From: Actinomadura citrea
Lineage (GTDB): Bacteria; Actinomycetota; Actinomycetes; Streptosporangiales; Streptosporangiaceae
Assembly (NCBI RefSeq): GCF_013409045.1
Contig: NZ_JACCBT010000001.1
Span: 2,046,001-2,110,000, forward strand
Reading direction: 5' to 3'
Length of the DNA stretch: 64,000 nt
Below, in pieces: positions 55,748-64,000 of this stretch. The translations under genes and the position numbers were made by a program. Within the stretch, counting starts at the first letter, position 1, and every line of letters begins with the position of its first letter. The notes below the pieces were generated by a model. The model was given only the letters and a program-made list of their open reading frames with translations, ran no database searches and was not told the origin of the DNA.

Positions 55748-58700
55748 GTGCCGTCAGCTTCCTACCGTCTCGTGCGACGCGCGGGTCCCGCGCGGAGCGT
55801 CCCGCCCGTGCTCGACGAGCAGCAGCGGCGGGTGGTCGAGCACGCCGGCGGGCCGATGCTGGTGCTGGCGGGGCCGGGCACCGGGAAGACGACGACGATC
55901 GTGGAGGCGGTCGTCGACCGTATCGAGAACCGCGGCGTCGACCCCGAGCGGGTGCTCGTCCTGACGTTCAGCCGCAAGGCGGCGGGGGAGTTGCGGGAGC
56001 GCATCACCGGCCGCCTTCACCGGACGACGCGCACGCCCCTGGCCCTCACCTTCCACAGCTACGCGTACGCGCTGATCCGGCGGGACGCCGTGCTGAACGA
56101 GGAACCGGCCCCCCGGCTGCTGTCCGGGCCCGAGCAGTTGCTGGAGGTGCGGCGGCTGCTGGAGGGCGAGCTCGCGGACGGCGCCCGCGACTGGCCGGAG
56201 CGGCTGAGGGCCGCCCTGGCGACCCGGGGGTTCGCCGAGGAACTGCGCGACTTCGCCCTGCGCGCGGTCGAGCGGCAGTACGCCGCGGAGGACCTCGCCG
56301 CTCTCGGACGCATGAGGGGCCGCGACGACTGGGCCGCCATCGGCGGGTTCATGGAGCGGTACGTGGACCGGTTCCTGCTCGACCCCGTCCCCACCTACGA
56401 CTACGGCGAGCTGATCCACCTGGCCGCGGGGATGCTCGCGGACGAGGAGGTGCGGATCCGGGAGCGCGACGCCTACGACGCCGTGTTCGTGGACGAGTAC
56501 CAGGACACCGACCCCGCGCAGGAGGCCCTCCTGCACCATCTCGCGGGCGAGGGGCGCGACCTGGTCGTGGTCGGCGATCCGGACCAGTCGATCTACGGGT
56601 TCCGGGGCGCGGACGTGCGCGGCATCCAGGAGTTCCCGGACCGCTTCCCCGCCCTGGACGGCGCCCCGGCGCCCGTGGTGGCGCTGCGGACGTGCCGCCG
56701 GATGGGACCCGAGATCCTCACCGCCTCGCGCCGCATCGCGCGGCGGCTGCCCGCCGGGGCGGCGGGCGCGGCCGAGCACCGCGCGCTGCGGCCGGTGGAG
56801 GAGCTCGACGAGGGCGAGGTGCGCGCGGTCATCGCCGACTCCGAGAGCCAGGAGTCCGCGCTGGTGGCCGACGAACTGCGCCGCGCCCACCTGCTCGACG
56901 GCGTGCCGTGGTCGCGTATGGCGGTCCTGGTGCGCAGCGCCGTCCGGCAGGTCCCGGTGCTGCGGCGGGCGCTCGCCCAGGCCGGTGTGCCGGTGGTGGT
57001 CGCCGGTGACGAGGTGCCGCTGGTGGGGGAGCCCGCCGTCCGCCCGTTCCTCGTCCTGCTGCGGGCGGCGCTGAAGAAGGGCTTCCTGGACGAGGTCGTG
57101 GCCGAAGACCTCCTGACCGGCCCGCTGGGCGGCGCCGACGCGCTCGCCATGCGCCGGCTCAAGCGCGCTCTGCGCGACCTGGAGGAGCTGTCGGGCGGGC
57201 AGCGCGAGCTGGGCGATCTCCTGGTCGCGGCGGTGAACGACCCCCGGGAGCTGGTCCTGGTCCACGAGAGGGTCCGGGCGCCGGCGGAGCGGATCGCCAA
57301 CCTGATCGAGGTGGCGCGGCGCAGCGTGCACGACGGCGGCACCGCCGAGGACGTGCTGTGGGCCGTGTGGCAGGAGAGCGGCCAGGCCGACGTGCTGCTG
57401 GAGCAGAGCGTCAAGGGCGGGACGCGCGGCGCGGCGGCCGACCGCGACCTCGACGCCGTGGTGGCGCTGTTCGACCACGCCGCGCGGTTCGTGGACCGGC
57501 TCCCCCAGGCGGGGCCCGAGCTGTTCGTTGACAACGTCGCGTCCCAGGAGATCGCCGGTGACACGCTGGCCGAGCAGGCGCCCGAGGGCGAGGCGGTCCG
57601 GATCCTCACCGCGCACCGCTCCAAGGGCCTGGAGTGGGACGTGGTCGTCGTCGCCGGCGTCCAGGAGGGCGTCTGGCCCGACGTCCGGCTGCGCGGGTCG
57701 CTGCTCGGCGTCGAGGAGCTGGTCGAGCACGCGGCCGGGGCCGAGCCCGACGGGGACGCCGCCGCCGGCGCCTCGATGGCCGCCAAGATGCTCGACGAGG
57801 AGCGGCGGCTGTTCTACGTGGCGGTCACGCGCGCCCGCAGACGGCTCGTGGTGACGGCCGTCGGCGGCGACGACACCGAGGAGAGGCCGTCCCGCTTCCT
57901 GAACGAGCTGCTCCCCGGCGCGATCGAGCAGTCCCAGCTGGACGAGAAGACCCGCTGGCTGTCGCTGTCGGCGCTGGTGGCCGACCTGCGTTCCGTCGTC
58001 GGCGACCCGTCCCGCCCGGAACCGCTGCGGCGCGCGGCGGCCGGGCACCTGGCCCGCCTGGCGCGCGCGGGCGTGCGCGGCGCGAGGCCGGAGAACTGGT
58101 ACGCGATCACCGCCCTGTCCGACGGCGGGCCCGCGTTCGCCGAGGACGAGCCCATCACGATCTCACCGTCCCAGGTCGAGGCGTTCACCACGTGCGGGCT
58201 GCGCTGGCTGCTCGCCTCGGCGGTCGGCGCCCAGGAGGGCGGGCCCAACGAGTACAGCACGATGGGCAAGGTGGTCCACGCCGTCGCCGAGATGGCGGGC
58301 GCGGACGACGGCGTCGACGAGGTGCACGTCGCGCAGCGGCTCGACGAGATCTGGAAGGACCTGGAGTTCCGCAGCTCGTGGTACTCGGAGAAGCAGCGCG
58401 AGCAGGCCGCGAAGATGGTCGACAAGTTCCTCGCCTGGCACCGCGACAACCCCAACGAGGTCGTCGCGCTGGAGGAGTCGTTCAAGGTCGACCTCGGCCG
58501 CGTCGTCATCAAGGGCCGCATCGACCGCGCCGAGCGCGACGAGCAGGGCCGGGCCGTCATCATCGACATCAAGACCTCCTCGACCGCCGTCCCGAAGGAC
58601 GACCTGGCCCGGCACCCGCAGCTCGGCGTGTACCAGTACGCGGTGATGCTCGGCGCGTTCGAGCGGCACGGGCTGATCGAGCCGGGCGGCGCGAAGCTGA

Positions 58701-58921
58701 TCCAGGTCGGCAAGGCCGCGTTCACGGCGAAGGCGCGTGAGCAGGAGCAGCCCCCGCCCGCCGAGGACGCCGACCCCGAGTGGCCGAAGCGGCTCGTCGA
58801 GATCGTCGCCACGGGGATGGCCGGCGACGTCTTCCAGGCCAGGGCGAACGACAAGTGTCGCACCTGTCCCGTACGCTCCTGCTGCCCCGTCCATGACGAG
58901 GGCGGGCAGGTGAGCGACTGA
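55748..58921 (+). CDS. adnA: AdnA-like helicase-nuclease subunit
   Basis: A 1057-residue UvrD/Rep-type motor with a C-terminal nuclease. Motifs: Walker A GPGTGKT (K47), LTFSRKAAGELRERI, TFHSYAYALI, VDEYQDTDPAQ, VVGDPDQSIYGFRGA, and LTAHRSKGLEWDVVVVAGVQEG, RRLFYVAVTRARRRL. The RecB-type nuclease (about 800-1050) has GRIDRAERDEQGRAVIIDIKT and Fe-S cysteines (CGLRWLL; CRTCPVRSCC). AdnAB resects double-strand breaks in actinobacteria. GTG 55748 has no ribosome-binding site and may be leaderless. adnB follows 19 bases downstream, as in mycobacteria. Confidence 0.92.
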   Translation: MPSASYRLVRRAGPARSVPPVLDEQQRRVVEHAGGPMLVLAGPGTGKTTTIVEAVVDRIENRGVDPERVLVLTFSRKAAGELRERITGRLHRTTRTPLALTFHSYAYALIRRDAVLNEEPAPRLLSGPEQLLEVRRLLEGELADGARDWPERLRAALATRGFAEELRDFALRAVERQYAAEDLAALGRMRGRDDWAAIGGFMERYVDRFLLDPVPTYDYGELIHLAAGMLADEEVRIRERDAYDAVFVDEYQDTDPAQEALLHHLAGEGRDLVVVGDPDQSIYGFRGADVRGIQEFPDRFPALDGAPAPVVALRTCRRMGPEILTASRRIARRLPAGAAGAAEHRALRPVEELDEGEVRAVIADSESQESALVADELRRAHLLDGVPWSRMAVLVRSAVRQVPVLRRALAQAGVPVVVAGDEVPLVGEPAVRPFLVLLRAALKKGFLDEVVAEDLLTGPLGGADALAMRRLKRALRDLEELSGGQRELGDLLVAAVNDPRELVLVHERVRAPAERIANLIEVARRSVHDGGTAEDVLWAVWQESGQADVLLEQSVKGGTRGAAADRDLDAVVALFDHAARFVDRLPQAGPELFVDNVASQEIAGDTLAEQAPEGEAVRILTAHRSKGLEWDVVVVAGVQEGVWPDVRLRGSLLGVEELVEHAAGAEPDGDAAAGASMAAKMLDEERRLFYVAVTRARRRLVVTAVGGDDTEERPSRFLNELLPGAIEQSQLDEKTRWLSLSALVADLRSVVGDPSRPEPLRRAAAGHLARLARAGVRGARPENWYAITALSDGGPAFAEDEPITISPSQVEAFTTCGLRWLLASAVGAQEGGPNEYSTMGKVVHAVAEMAGADDGVDEVHVAQRLDEIWKDLEFRSSWYSEKQREQAAKMVDKFLAWHRDNPNEVVALEESFKVDLGRVVIKGRIDRAERDEQGRAVIIDIKTSSTAVPKDDLARHPQLGVYQYAVMLGAFERHGLIEPGGAKLIQVGKAAFTAKAREQEQPPPAEDADPEWPKRLVEIVATGMAGDVFQARANDKCRTCPVRSCCPVHDEGGQVSD

Positions 58922-58940
58922 CTGGCTCGGGGGGAGCGAG

Positions 58941-61900
58941 GTGATCACGCCGGGAGAGCTGGCCCGGCTGCTGGAGATCCCGGCGCCGACGGAGGAGCAG
59001 GCCCGGGTGATCGAGGCGCCGATGGCGCCGATGGCGGTGATCGCCGGCGCCGGGTCGGGCAAGAGCGAGACGATGGCCGCGCGGGTGGTGTGGCTGGTCG
59101 CGAACGGCTTCGTCCGGCCGGAGCGCGTCCTCGGGCTCACCTTCACCCGCAAGGCCGCCGCCGAGCTCGGCGTGCGCGTGCGCAAGCGGCTCGACAGGCT
59201 CCGCGAGGTCCTGCCGGGCGACGAGCTCGAACGGCTGGGCGGCGAGGCCCTGTTCGACGGCGAGCCGATGGTGTCCACGTACCACTCGTACGCGGCGCGG
59301 CTCTTCGGCGACCACGCCCTGCGCGAGGCGCTCGAACCCACGATGCGGCTGATCTCGCCGGCCGTCGCCTGGCAGATCTGCTCGCGGGTGGTCGACGCCT
59401 ACCACGGCCCCATGGACCGGATCGACTGGCAGCCCGACACCGTCACCAAGGCCGTCATGGAACTGTCCGGCGACCTGTCGGAGCATCTGCGCACGGCCGA
59501 GGACGTCCGCAGGGTCGGCGCCTGGCTCGACGAGCGGCTCGCCGTGGTGAAGAAGCCGCTCAAGGCGCAGCGCGACATCCTCGCCAAGCACGCCGTCCGC
59601 GAGCAGCTCATGCCGCTCATCGAGGCGTACGGGCGCGCCAAGGCCGACCGCGAGGTCATCGACCACGGCGACCAGATGGCCCTCGCCGCCCGCATCGCCT
59701 ACAAGCACCCCGAGGTCGGGATGATCGAGCGGTCCCGGTTCTCGGTCGTCCTGCTGGACGAGTACCAGGACACCAGCCAGGCGCAGCTCGTCCTGCTGAC
59801 GTCGCTGTTCGCGGGCGGGCACCCCGTCACGGCCGTAGGCGACCCCTGCCAGTCCATCTACGGGTGGCGCGGCGCGAGCGCCGGGAACCTGCTGCGGTTC
59901 GCCCACGACTTCCCTCTGCAGCCGGCGGCGGCCCCCGGGGGGCGTCCCGTGGCGGCGCCGGTCGTGCAGCTCAGCCGGTCGTTCCGCAACGGCGAGCAGA
60001 TCCTGGAGGCGGCGGCCAGGGTGCAGGAGGAGCTGCGCGCCGAGACGAGGTCCGTGCCCCGCCTCATCCCGGGCGCCGGACGCGAGGGGCGCGGACGCGT
60101 CGAATGCGCCCTCTTCCCCACCGTGGAGGACGAGGCCGACCGCGTCGCCGCGCGCATCGCCGGGCTCATGGCCGGCGACCCCGAGACCGCCCCGGACGGC
60201 GGCCCCCAGGCCGAACCGCTCCGCTACTCCGACGTCGCCGTCCTGGCCCGGAAGCGGTCGCAGTTCCCGCTGATCAGGCGGGCCCTGGAGGCGCGCGGCA
60301 TCCCGGTCGAGGTGGTCGGGCTCGGCGGGCTCCTCACCGTCCCCGAGGTACAGGACGTCGTCGCCACGTTGCGCGTCATGCACGACCCGACCGCCGGCGC
60401 GTCCCTCGCCCGGCTGCTCACCGGGCCGCGCTGGCGCCTCGGCCCCCGCGACCTCGTCGCCCTCGGCCGCCGCGCCCGCGCCCTGGCCCAGGAATCGGCC
60501 CGCGACATCACCCGCCCCGACCCCGTCCCCGCCGCCGCGCCCGAGGAGGGGCCCGGCCCCGCCGCCCCCGGCGAGGGCCTCGGCCCCGCGTCAGGCAGCG
60601 TTCTCGGCAGCGTGTCGACCGCCGAGCCCGACCCCGCCTCCGCCGCCGCGCCCGGCCCCGCGTCGGGCGCCACCTCCGGCGACGAGTCCGGCGCAGCGCC
60701 CCGCGAAGGGGCCGACGACGCGTCCGACGCCGCCTTCGGCGTCGCCTCCGTTGAGGGGGCCGGCGAGGGTGACGGCGGGGACGATCCGCTGCGGCAGCTC
60801 GTCAGCGAGCTGAACCAGGAGACCGGCAGCCTCGTCGACGCGCTCGACGACCTCGGCCCGCCCGACGCGTTCTCGCCCGAGGGGTACGGGCGCCTGCGCC
60901 GCCTCCGCGACGAGTTGCGCGCCCTGCGCGGCCAGGTCGGGCTGCCGCTGCCCGACCTGGCCAACGAGGTCGAGCGCGCGCTCGGCCTCGACATCGAGGT
61001 CGCGGCGCGGTCCGGGCTCGACCCCGTCACCGCCCGCGCCGACCTCGACGCGTTCATCGACGCCGCCGCCACGTTCGCGGGCGACGCCGAGGACCCGACG
61101 CTCGGCGCGTTCCTCGCCTACCTCAAGGCCGCCGAGACCGAGGAGTTCGGCCTGGAGGCCGGACGGGTCGGGGAGACCGACAGCGTCAAGCTCCTCACCG
61201 TCCACGCCTCCAAGGGCCTGGAATGGCCGGTCGTCGTCGTCCCCGGCCTGGCGTACACGCCGCAGAAGAACGGTTCACCCGCCAAGGGGTCGATCTTCCC
61301 TTCGCCGCCGCAGAACGCCACCCGCTGGACGGCGAACCCGCGCGTCCTGCCGTTCATGCTGCGCGGCGACCGCGCCGACCTGCCCGCGCTGACCGGGCTG
61401 GAGAAGGACGACCTCTCCGTTTTCGACCAGGCGTGCTCCGAGCGCGACCTGCGGGAGGAGCGGCGGCTCGCCTACGTCGCGGTCACCCGCGCGTCCAGCC
61501 TGCTGATCACCACCGGCTACTGGTGGGGGTCCTCGGGCCGCCCGCTCGGCCCGTCGCCGTTCCTGGAGGAGGTGCGGGCGGTCTGCCTCGCCGGGGCCGG
61601 GTCCGTCGCGGTGTGGGCCGACCCGCCGGAGGAGGGCGCCGCCAACCCGCTGCTCGCCGACCCCGAGGAGGCGCAGTGGCCCATCGCGCCGGGCGAGCGC
61701 GGCCGGTCCGACCTGTCGGCGCGGGCGCGCTACGAGGCGGTCGTGGAGGGGGCCCGCATGGTCGAGGACGAGATGGCCGGGCGCACCCGCCACTGGGCCG
61801 GGGACACCGGCCTGTCCGACGCCGACCGGGGGCGCATGACGGCGTGGGCGCGCGACGTCGAGCTGCTGCTCGCCGAGCGCGACCGGGGGCGCGGGGGCGA

Positions 61901-62513
61901 CGGCCTGCTCGTCGAGCTGCCCGCGCACCTGTCGGTGTCGTCGCTGGTGTCGCTGGCGCGCGACCCGGCGGCGCTCGCGCGGCAGATCCGCCGTCCCATG
62001 CCGCGCCCGCCCGCCCCCTACGCGCGGCGCGGCACCGCCTTCCACACCTGGCTGGAGGGCCGCTGGGGGCAGCAGCGCCTCCTGGACCCCGACGAGCTGC
62101 CCGGCGCCGCCGACGAGGGCGCCGCCGACGACGCGCACCTGGCGACGCTGCGCGAGCGCTTCGAGCGGTCGGAGTGGGCGGCGCGCGAGCCGCTCGACAT
62201 CGAGGTGCCCTTCGAGACCATCATCGGCGACCGGCTGGTCCGGGGCCGGATGGACGCGGTGTTCCGGTCCCGGGACGGCGGCTACGAGGTCGTCGACTGG
62301 AAGACCGGCGCCCCGCCGCGCGGGGACGAGGCCCGGTTCTCCGCCGTGCAGCTCGCCGCGTACCGGCTGGCGTGGGCCGAACTCGCGGGGGTGGACGTCG
62401 CGCGGGTCAGCGCCGCGTTCCACTACGTCTCCGCCGAGGTCACCGTCCGTCCCGCCGACCTGCTCGACGCGGCCGGGCTCGCCGCGCTGCTGGACGGCGT
62501 CCCCGCCGCCTGA
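58941..62513 (+). CDS. adnB: AdnB-like helicase-nuclease subunit
   Basis: A 1190-residue motor-nuclease: GAGSGKS (K41), LTFTRKAAAEL, TYHSYAARLF, LDEYQDTSQAQ, AVGDPCQSIYGWRGA, QLSRSFRNGEQIL, LTVHASKGLEWPVVVVPGL, RRLAYVAVTRASSL. The C-terminal nuclease has GTAFHTWLEGR, GRMDAVFRSRDGGYEVVDWKTG and QLAAYRLAW. Between about residues 527 and 615 is a Pro/Ala/Gly/Glu-rich insertion (PGPAAPGEGLGPASGS and beyond) in the motor's accessory domain, apparently disordered and making it longer than the mycobacterial protein (about 1100). Paired with AdnA for break resection. Confidence 0.92.
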   Translation: MITPGELARLLEIPAPTEEQARVIEAPMAPMAVIAGAGSGKSETMAARVVWLVANGFVRPERVLGLTFTRKAAAELGVRVRKRLDRLREVLPGDELERLGGEALFDGEPMVSTYHSYAARLFGDHALREALEPTMRLISPAVAWQICSRVVDAYHGPMDRIDWQPDTVTKAVMELSGDLSEHLRTAEDVRRVGAWLDERLAVVKKPLKAQRDILAKHAVREQLMPLIEAYGRAKADREVIDHGDQMALAARIAYKHPEVGMIERSRFSVVLLDEYQDTSQAQLVLLTSLFAGGHPVTAVGDPCQSIYGWRGASAGNLLRFAHDFPLQPAAAPGGRPVAAPVVQLSRSFRNGEQILEAAARVQEELRAETRSVPRLIPGAGREGRGRVECALFPTVEDEADRVAARIAGLMAGDPETAPDGGPQAEPLRYSDVAVLARKRSQFPLIRRALEARGIPVEVVGLGGLLTVPEVQDVVATLRVMHDPTAGASLARLLTGPRWRLGPRDLVALGRRARALAQESARDITRPDPVPAAAPEEGPGPAAPGEGLGPASGSVLGSVSTAEPDPASAAAPGPASGATSGDESGAAPREGADDASDAAFGVASVEGAGEGDGGDDPLRQLVSELNQETGSLVDALDDLGPPDAFSPEGYGRLRRLRDELRALRGQVGLPLPDLANEVERALGLDIEVAARSGLDPVTARADLDAFIDAAATFAGDAEDPTLGAFLAYLKAAETEEFGLEAGRVGETDSVKLLTVHASKGLEWPVVVVPGLAYTPQKNGSPAKGSIFPSPPQNATRWTANPRVLPFMLRGDRADLPALTGLEKDDLSVFDQACSERDLREERRLAYVAVTRASSLLITTGYWWGSSGRPLGPSPFLEEVRAVCLAGAGSVAVWADPPEEGAANPLLADPEEAQWPIAPGERGRSDLSARARYEAVVEGARMVEDEMAGRTRHWAGDTGLSDADRGRMTAWARDVELLLAERDRGRGGDGLLVELPAHLSVSSLVSLARDPAALARQIRRPMPRPPAPYARRGTAFHTWLEGRWGQQRLLDPDELPGAADEGAADDAHLATLRERFERSEWAAREPLDIEVPFETIIGDRLVRGRMDAVFRSRDGGYEVVDWKTGAPPRGDEARFSAVQLAAYRLAWAELAGVDVARVSAAFHYVSAEVTVRPADLLDAAGLAALLDGVPAA

Positions 62514-62586
62514 GGGTTTCGTCGCCGCCCCCTGTTCACCATGCGTGGTTTCGGGGATGATCCGGGCAACCATCCGAGGAGGCGGC

Positions 62587-63366
62587 GTGTCGGTGTCCCA
62601 TGACGAGAAGGTGGTACGGGAGTTCTCCAAGCAGGCGGCCGGGTTCTCCGACCCGAGGCTGAACACGGCCTTCACCCGCCATCTGGACCGGCTCGTCCGG
62701 TTCATGGACCCCGAGCTCGACCTGGAGGACGTCGTTCTGGAGGTCGCCGCCGGGACCGGCATCGTGTCCCGCGCGATCGCCCGCCGCGTCCGGCACGTGA
62801 CGGCGCTCGACCTCACGCCCGCGATGCTCGCCGAGGGCAAGCGCGACGCCGACCACGCCGGCCTCACCAACGTCACCTTCGCGCACGGCGACGCCACGGC
62901 CCTGCCCTACCTCGACCGGTCGTTCACCCTCGTCGTCACCCGCTTCTCGCTGCACCAGGTCGCCGACCCCGGGGCCGTCGTGACGGAGATGGCCCGGGTC
63001 AGCCGCCCCGGCGCCGCGCTGATCATCGCCGACCTGGTCCGGCCCGAGGGACTGGACGGCGATCCCGACCGGATCGAGCGCCTCCGCGACCCCTCGCACG
63101 GGGCGGCTCTCACCGAGGCGCGGATCGCGGAGCTCGTCACGGCGGCGGGCGCGGCGGTCAAGCGCGCCGACCGGTTCGACCACAGCCGCCCGCTGGACCC
63201 GTGGCTGGAGTTCTCGCACACCCCCTCGGACGCCGCGGCGCAGATCAGGCGGGAGCTGGAGGAGGAGCTGGCGGGCGGACCCGCCACCGGCATGCGCCCG
63301 AGCATGGTCGACGGCGCCCTGCACTTCACGCACTCCTACCTCTTCCAGCAGGCCATCGTCGGATAA
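62587..63366 (+). CDS. class I SAM-dependent methyltransferase (UbiE/Methyltransf_11 type)
   Basis: A 259-residue protein: SAM motif VVLEVAAGTGIVSRAIARRVRHVTALDLTPAMLAEG, then FAHGDATALPYLDRSFTLVVTRFSLHQVADPGAVVTEMARVSRPGAALIIADLV. The early FSKQAAGFSDPRLN is typical of the UbiE-like group. The substrate is unknown. GAGGAGG four bases before GTG 62587 supports that start; GTG 62593 and ATG 62557 are alternatives. Confidence 0.88.
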   Translation: MSVSHDEKVVREFSKQAAGFSDPRLNTAFTRHLDRLVRFMDPELDLEDVVLEVAAGTGIVSRAIARRVRHVTALDLTPAMLAEGKRDADHAGLTNVTFAHGDATALPYLDRSFTLVVTRFSLHQVADPGAVVTEMARVSRPGAALIIADLVRPEGLDGDPDRIERLRDPSHGAALTEARIAELVTAAGAAVKRADRFDHSRPLDPWLEFSHTPSDAAAQIRRELEEELAGGPATGMRPSMVDGALHFTHSYLFQQAIVG

Positions 63367-63382
63367 CGGTTTCGAGCAAACG

Positions 63383-63413
63383 TTCGACGCGTGTGACGCG
63401 TGTGGTCTATGTT
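63383..63413 (+). promoter_or_regulatory. candidate leaderless promoter
   Basis: TTCGAC (63383-63388) and TATGTT (63408-63413) with 19 bases between place the transcript start at about the ATG at 63421, which lacks a ribosome-binding site. Confidence 0.4.
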
Positions 63414-63420
63414 GTCGAAC

Positions 63421-63729
63421 ATGGGTTCCAGCACCGTGCGCGCCCTTGATCGCGAGCCGGCCGCGCTGGCGATGCGCATCGGCGTGGTCGCGGCCGAGGC
63501 CGCCCTCGCCACCTTCGCCCGCAACCTCGACCTGGACGACCTGGCGGACGGCGTCGACTTCCAGGGCGCCATCGGGCCCGCCGAATGGCCGGTGTTCTCC
63601 CTGGTCATCGACACGCTCGCGGAGGCCGGGCCGGGCGACCACCGGACGCTGGACGAGCGCCGCGCCGACGCCCTCAACGACCTCGCCCGCATCTGCATGG
63701 CCGCCAAGCGGCGCGCCGGCGCCGCCTGA
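63421..63729 (+). CDS. hypothetical helical protein
   Basis: A 102-residue protein: TVRALDREPAALAMRIGVVAAEAALATFARNLDLDDLADGVDFQGAIGPAEWPVFSLVIDTLAEAGP, closing with a basic helix. No family recognised. The ATG at 63421 is preferred because a -10-like element ends seven bases before it. Confidence 0.62.
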   Translation: MGSSTVRALDREPAALAMRIGVVAAEAALATFARNLDLDDLADGVDFQGAIGPAEWPVFSLVIDTLAEAGPGDHRTLDERRADALNDLARICMAAKRRAGAA

Positions 63730-63744
63730 CCCTCGGGACGGGGC

Positions 63745-63778
63745 ACGCCCGGGACCTCGCGGCCCTGGGCCCGGGCGT
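63745..63778. terminator. bidirectional hairpin terminator between convergent genes
   Basis: ACGCCCGGG pairs with CCCGGGCGT over 9 bp around a 16-base loop and runs into TTTCCCTC on the plus strand. It lies between convergent stops at 63729 and 63784. Confidence 0.6.
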
Positions 63779-63783
63779 TTCCC

Positions 63784-64000
63784 TCATCGACCGCCGTCGG
63801 GCCGTCGCTTGACCTTGCCGGTGCTGGTGCGGGGCAGTTCCCGGACGAACCGGATGTCCCGCGGGACCTTGTACCGGGCCAGGTGGGCGCGCACGTACTC
63901 CCTGAGGTCGTCCTCGGCGACCTCCGCCCCCTCGGTCCTGACGACGTGCGCGGCGAGCCGCTGCCCGAACCTCTCGTCGTCCACCCCGGTGACCGACACC
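63784..64000 (-). CDS. acyl-CoA synthetase (AMP-binding) C-terminal end, 5' part outside the window
   Basis: The last 72 residues of an ANL-superfamily enzyme: GVDDERFGQRLAAHVVRTEGAEVAEDDLREYVRAHLARYKVPRDIRFVRELPRTSTGKVKRR. The A10 motif RTSTGKVKRR carries the catalytic lysine needed for adenylation. The frame is open to the window edge, so the start is missing. Substrate not predictable. Confidence 0.88.
   Translation of the reverse strand, partial: VSVTGVDDERFGQRLAAHVVRTEGAEVAEDDLREYVRAHLARYKVPRDIRFVRELPRTSTGKVKRRPDGGR

Noticed and set aside
1..64000. Phage, insertion sequence, tRNA or rRNA signatures
   Set aside because: No transposase, integrase, terminal inverted repeats, tRNA-like cloverleaf or rRNA segment was recognised on reading; a covariance-model scan could still find a small RNA.

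Overview
The window is about 64 kb of very GC-rich DNA with dense short-spaced genes, frequent GTG/TTG starts, leaderless-looking promoters and GC-only hairpin terminators. Gene content (AdnAB-type helicase-nucleases, DUF3107 next to a TetR regulator, MoeZ-type sulfurtransferase, PucR, ROK and WYL regulators, Ku/LigD modules) points to an actinomycete chromosome, most likely of the Actinomadura/Thermomonosporaceae type; the genus is inference. I see no rRNA, tRNA, CRISPR array, phage or transposase.

Layout. 1-8885: a truncated MgtE/CBS-type gene, a SigJ-like ECF sigma factor, a CoA-ester lyase, a CPBP membrane protease with a PYG-repeat tail, a Nudix enzyme, then DUF6758, PHP phosphoesterase, a degenerate metallo-beta-lactamase-fold protein and a RecB-type nuclease. 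8892-16518: an MpaB-type oxygenase, small stress-type proteins, an Imm21-like orphan, a WYL regulator with DinB and VOC proteins, a TetR/SDR pair with a clear operator, a hydrolase and a phosphodiesterase. 16552-20007: DEAD-box helicase (apparent CTG start), GlsB/YmgE protein, DUF3107 and TetR. 20236-24770: acidic repeat protein, an Lpd-like flavoprotein lacking one active-site cysteine, and a non-homologous end-joining set (LigD-type polymerase, ligase, Ku). 25289-28338: MMPL transporter and TetR repressor with a three-copy operator. 28403-32742: ROK regulator and secreted GH89 alpha-N-acetylglucosaminidase. 32948-34787: MoeZ-type protein and two 63-residue proteins. 34935-39119: a two-gene module (membrane-anchored four-cysteine protein plus mycosin-like subtilase) present twice in tandem. 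39124-39432: alkyltransferase-like protein.

39429-55517 is an accessory block that looks like one catabolic system: two paralogous permeases at its edges, a gamma-glutamyltransferase-type Ntn hydrolase, RidA, aldehyde dehydrogenase, a heme-oxygenase-like diiron (CADD/PqqC fold) enzyme, two Rieske ferredoxins, a ferredoxin reductase, an MFS exporter, a PucR regulator, a GlcG/HbpS protein and an amidase. A consistent reading is amide hydrolysis, oxidation of the released amine by the diiron enzyme fed by the Rieske chain, imine hydrolysis by RidA and aldehyde oxidation. This is the best candidate for an undescribed system here.

55748-64000: AdnA and AdnB, a methyltransferase, a hypothetical protein and the C-terminal end of an acyl-CoA synthetase. 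From memory, DEAD helicase, DUF3107, TetR, MoeZ, alkyltransferase-like protein and AdnAB also cluster around Rv3201c-Rv3211 in Mycobacterium tuberculosis. The conserved core therefore appears to be interrupted here by lineage-specific inserts, the amine block being the largest.
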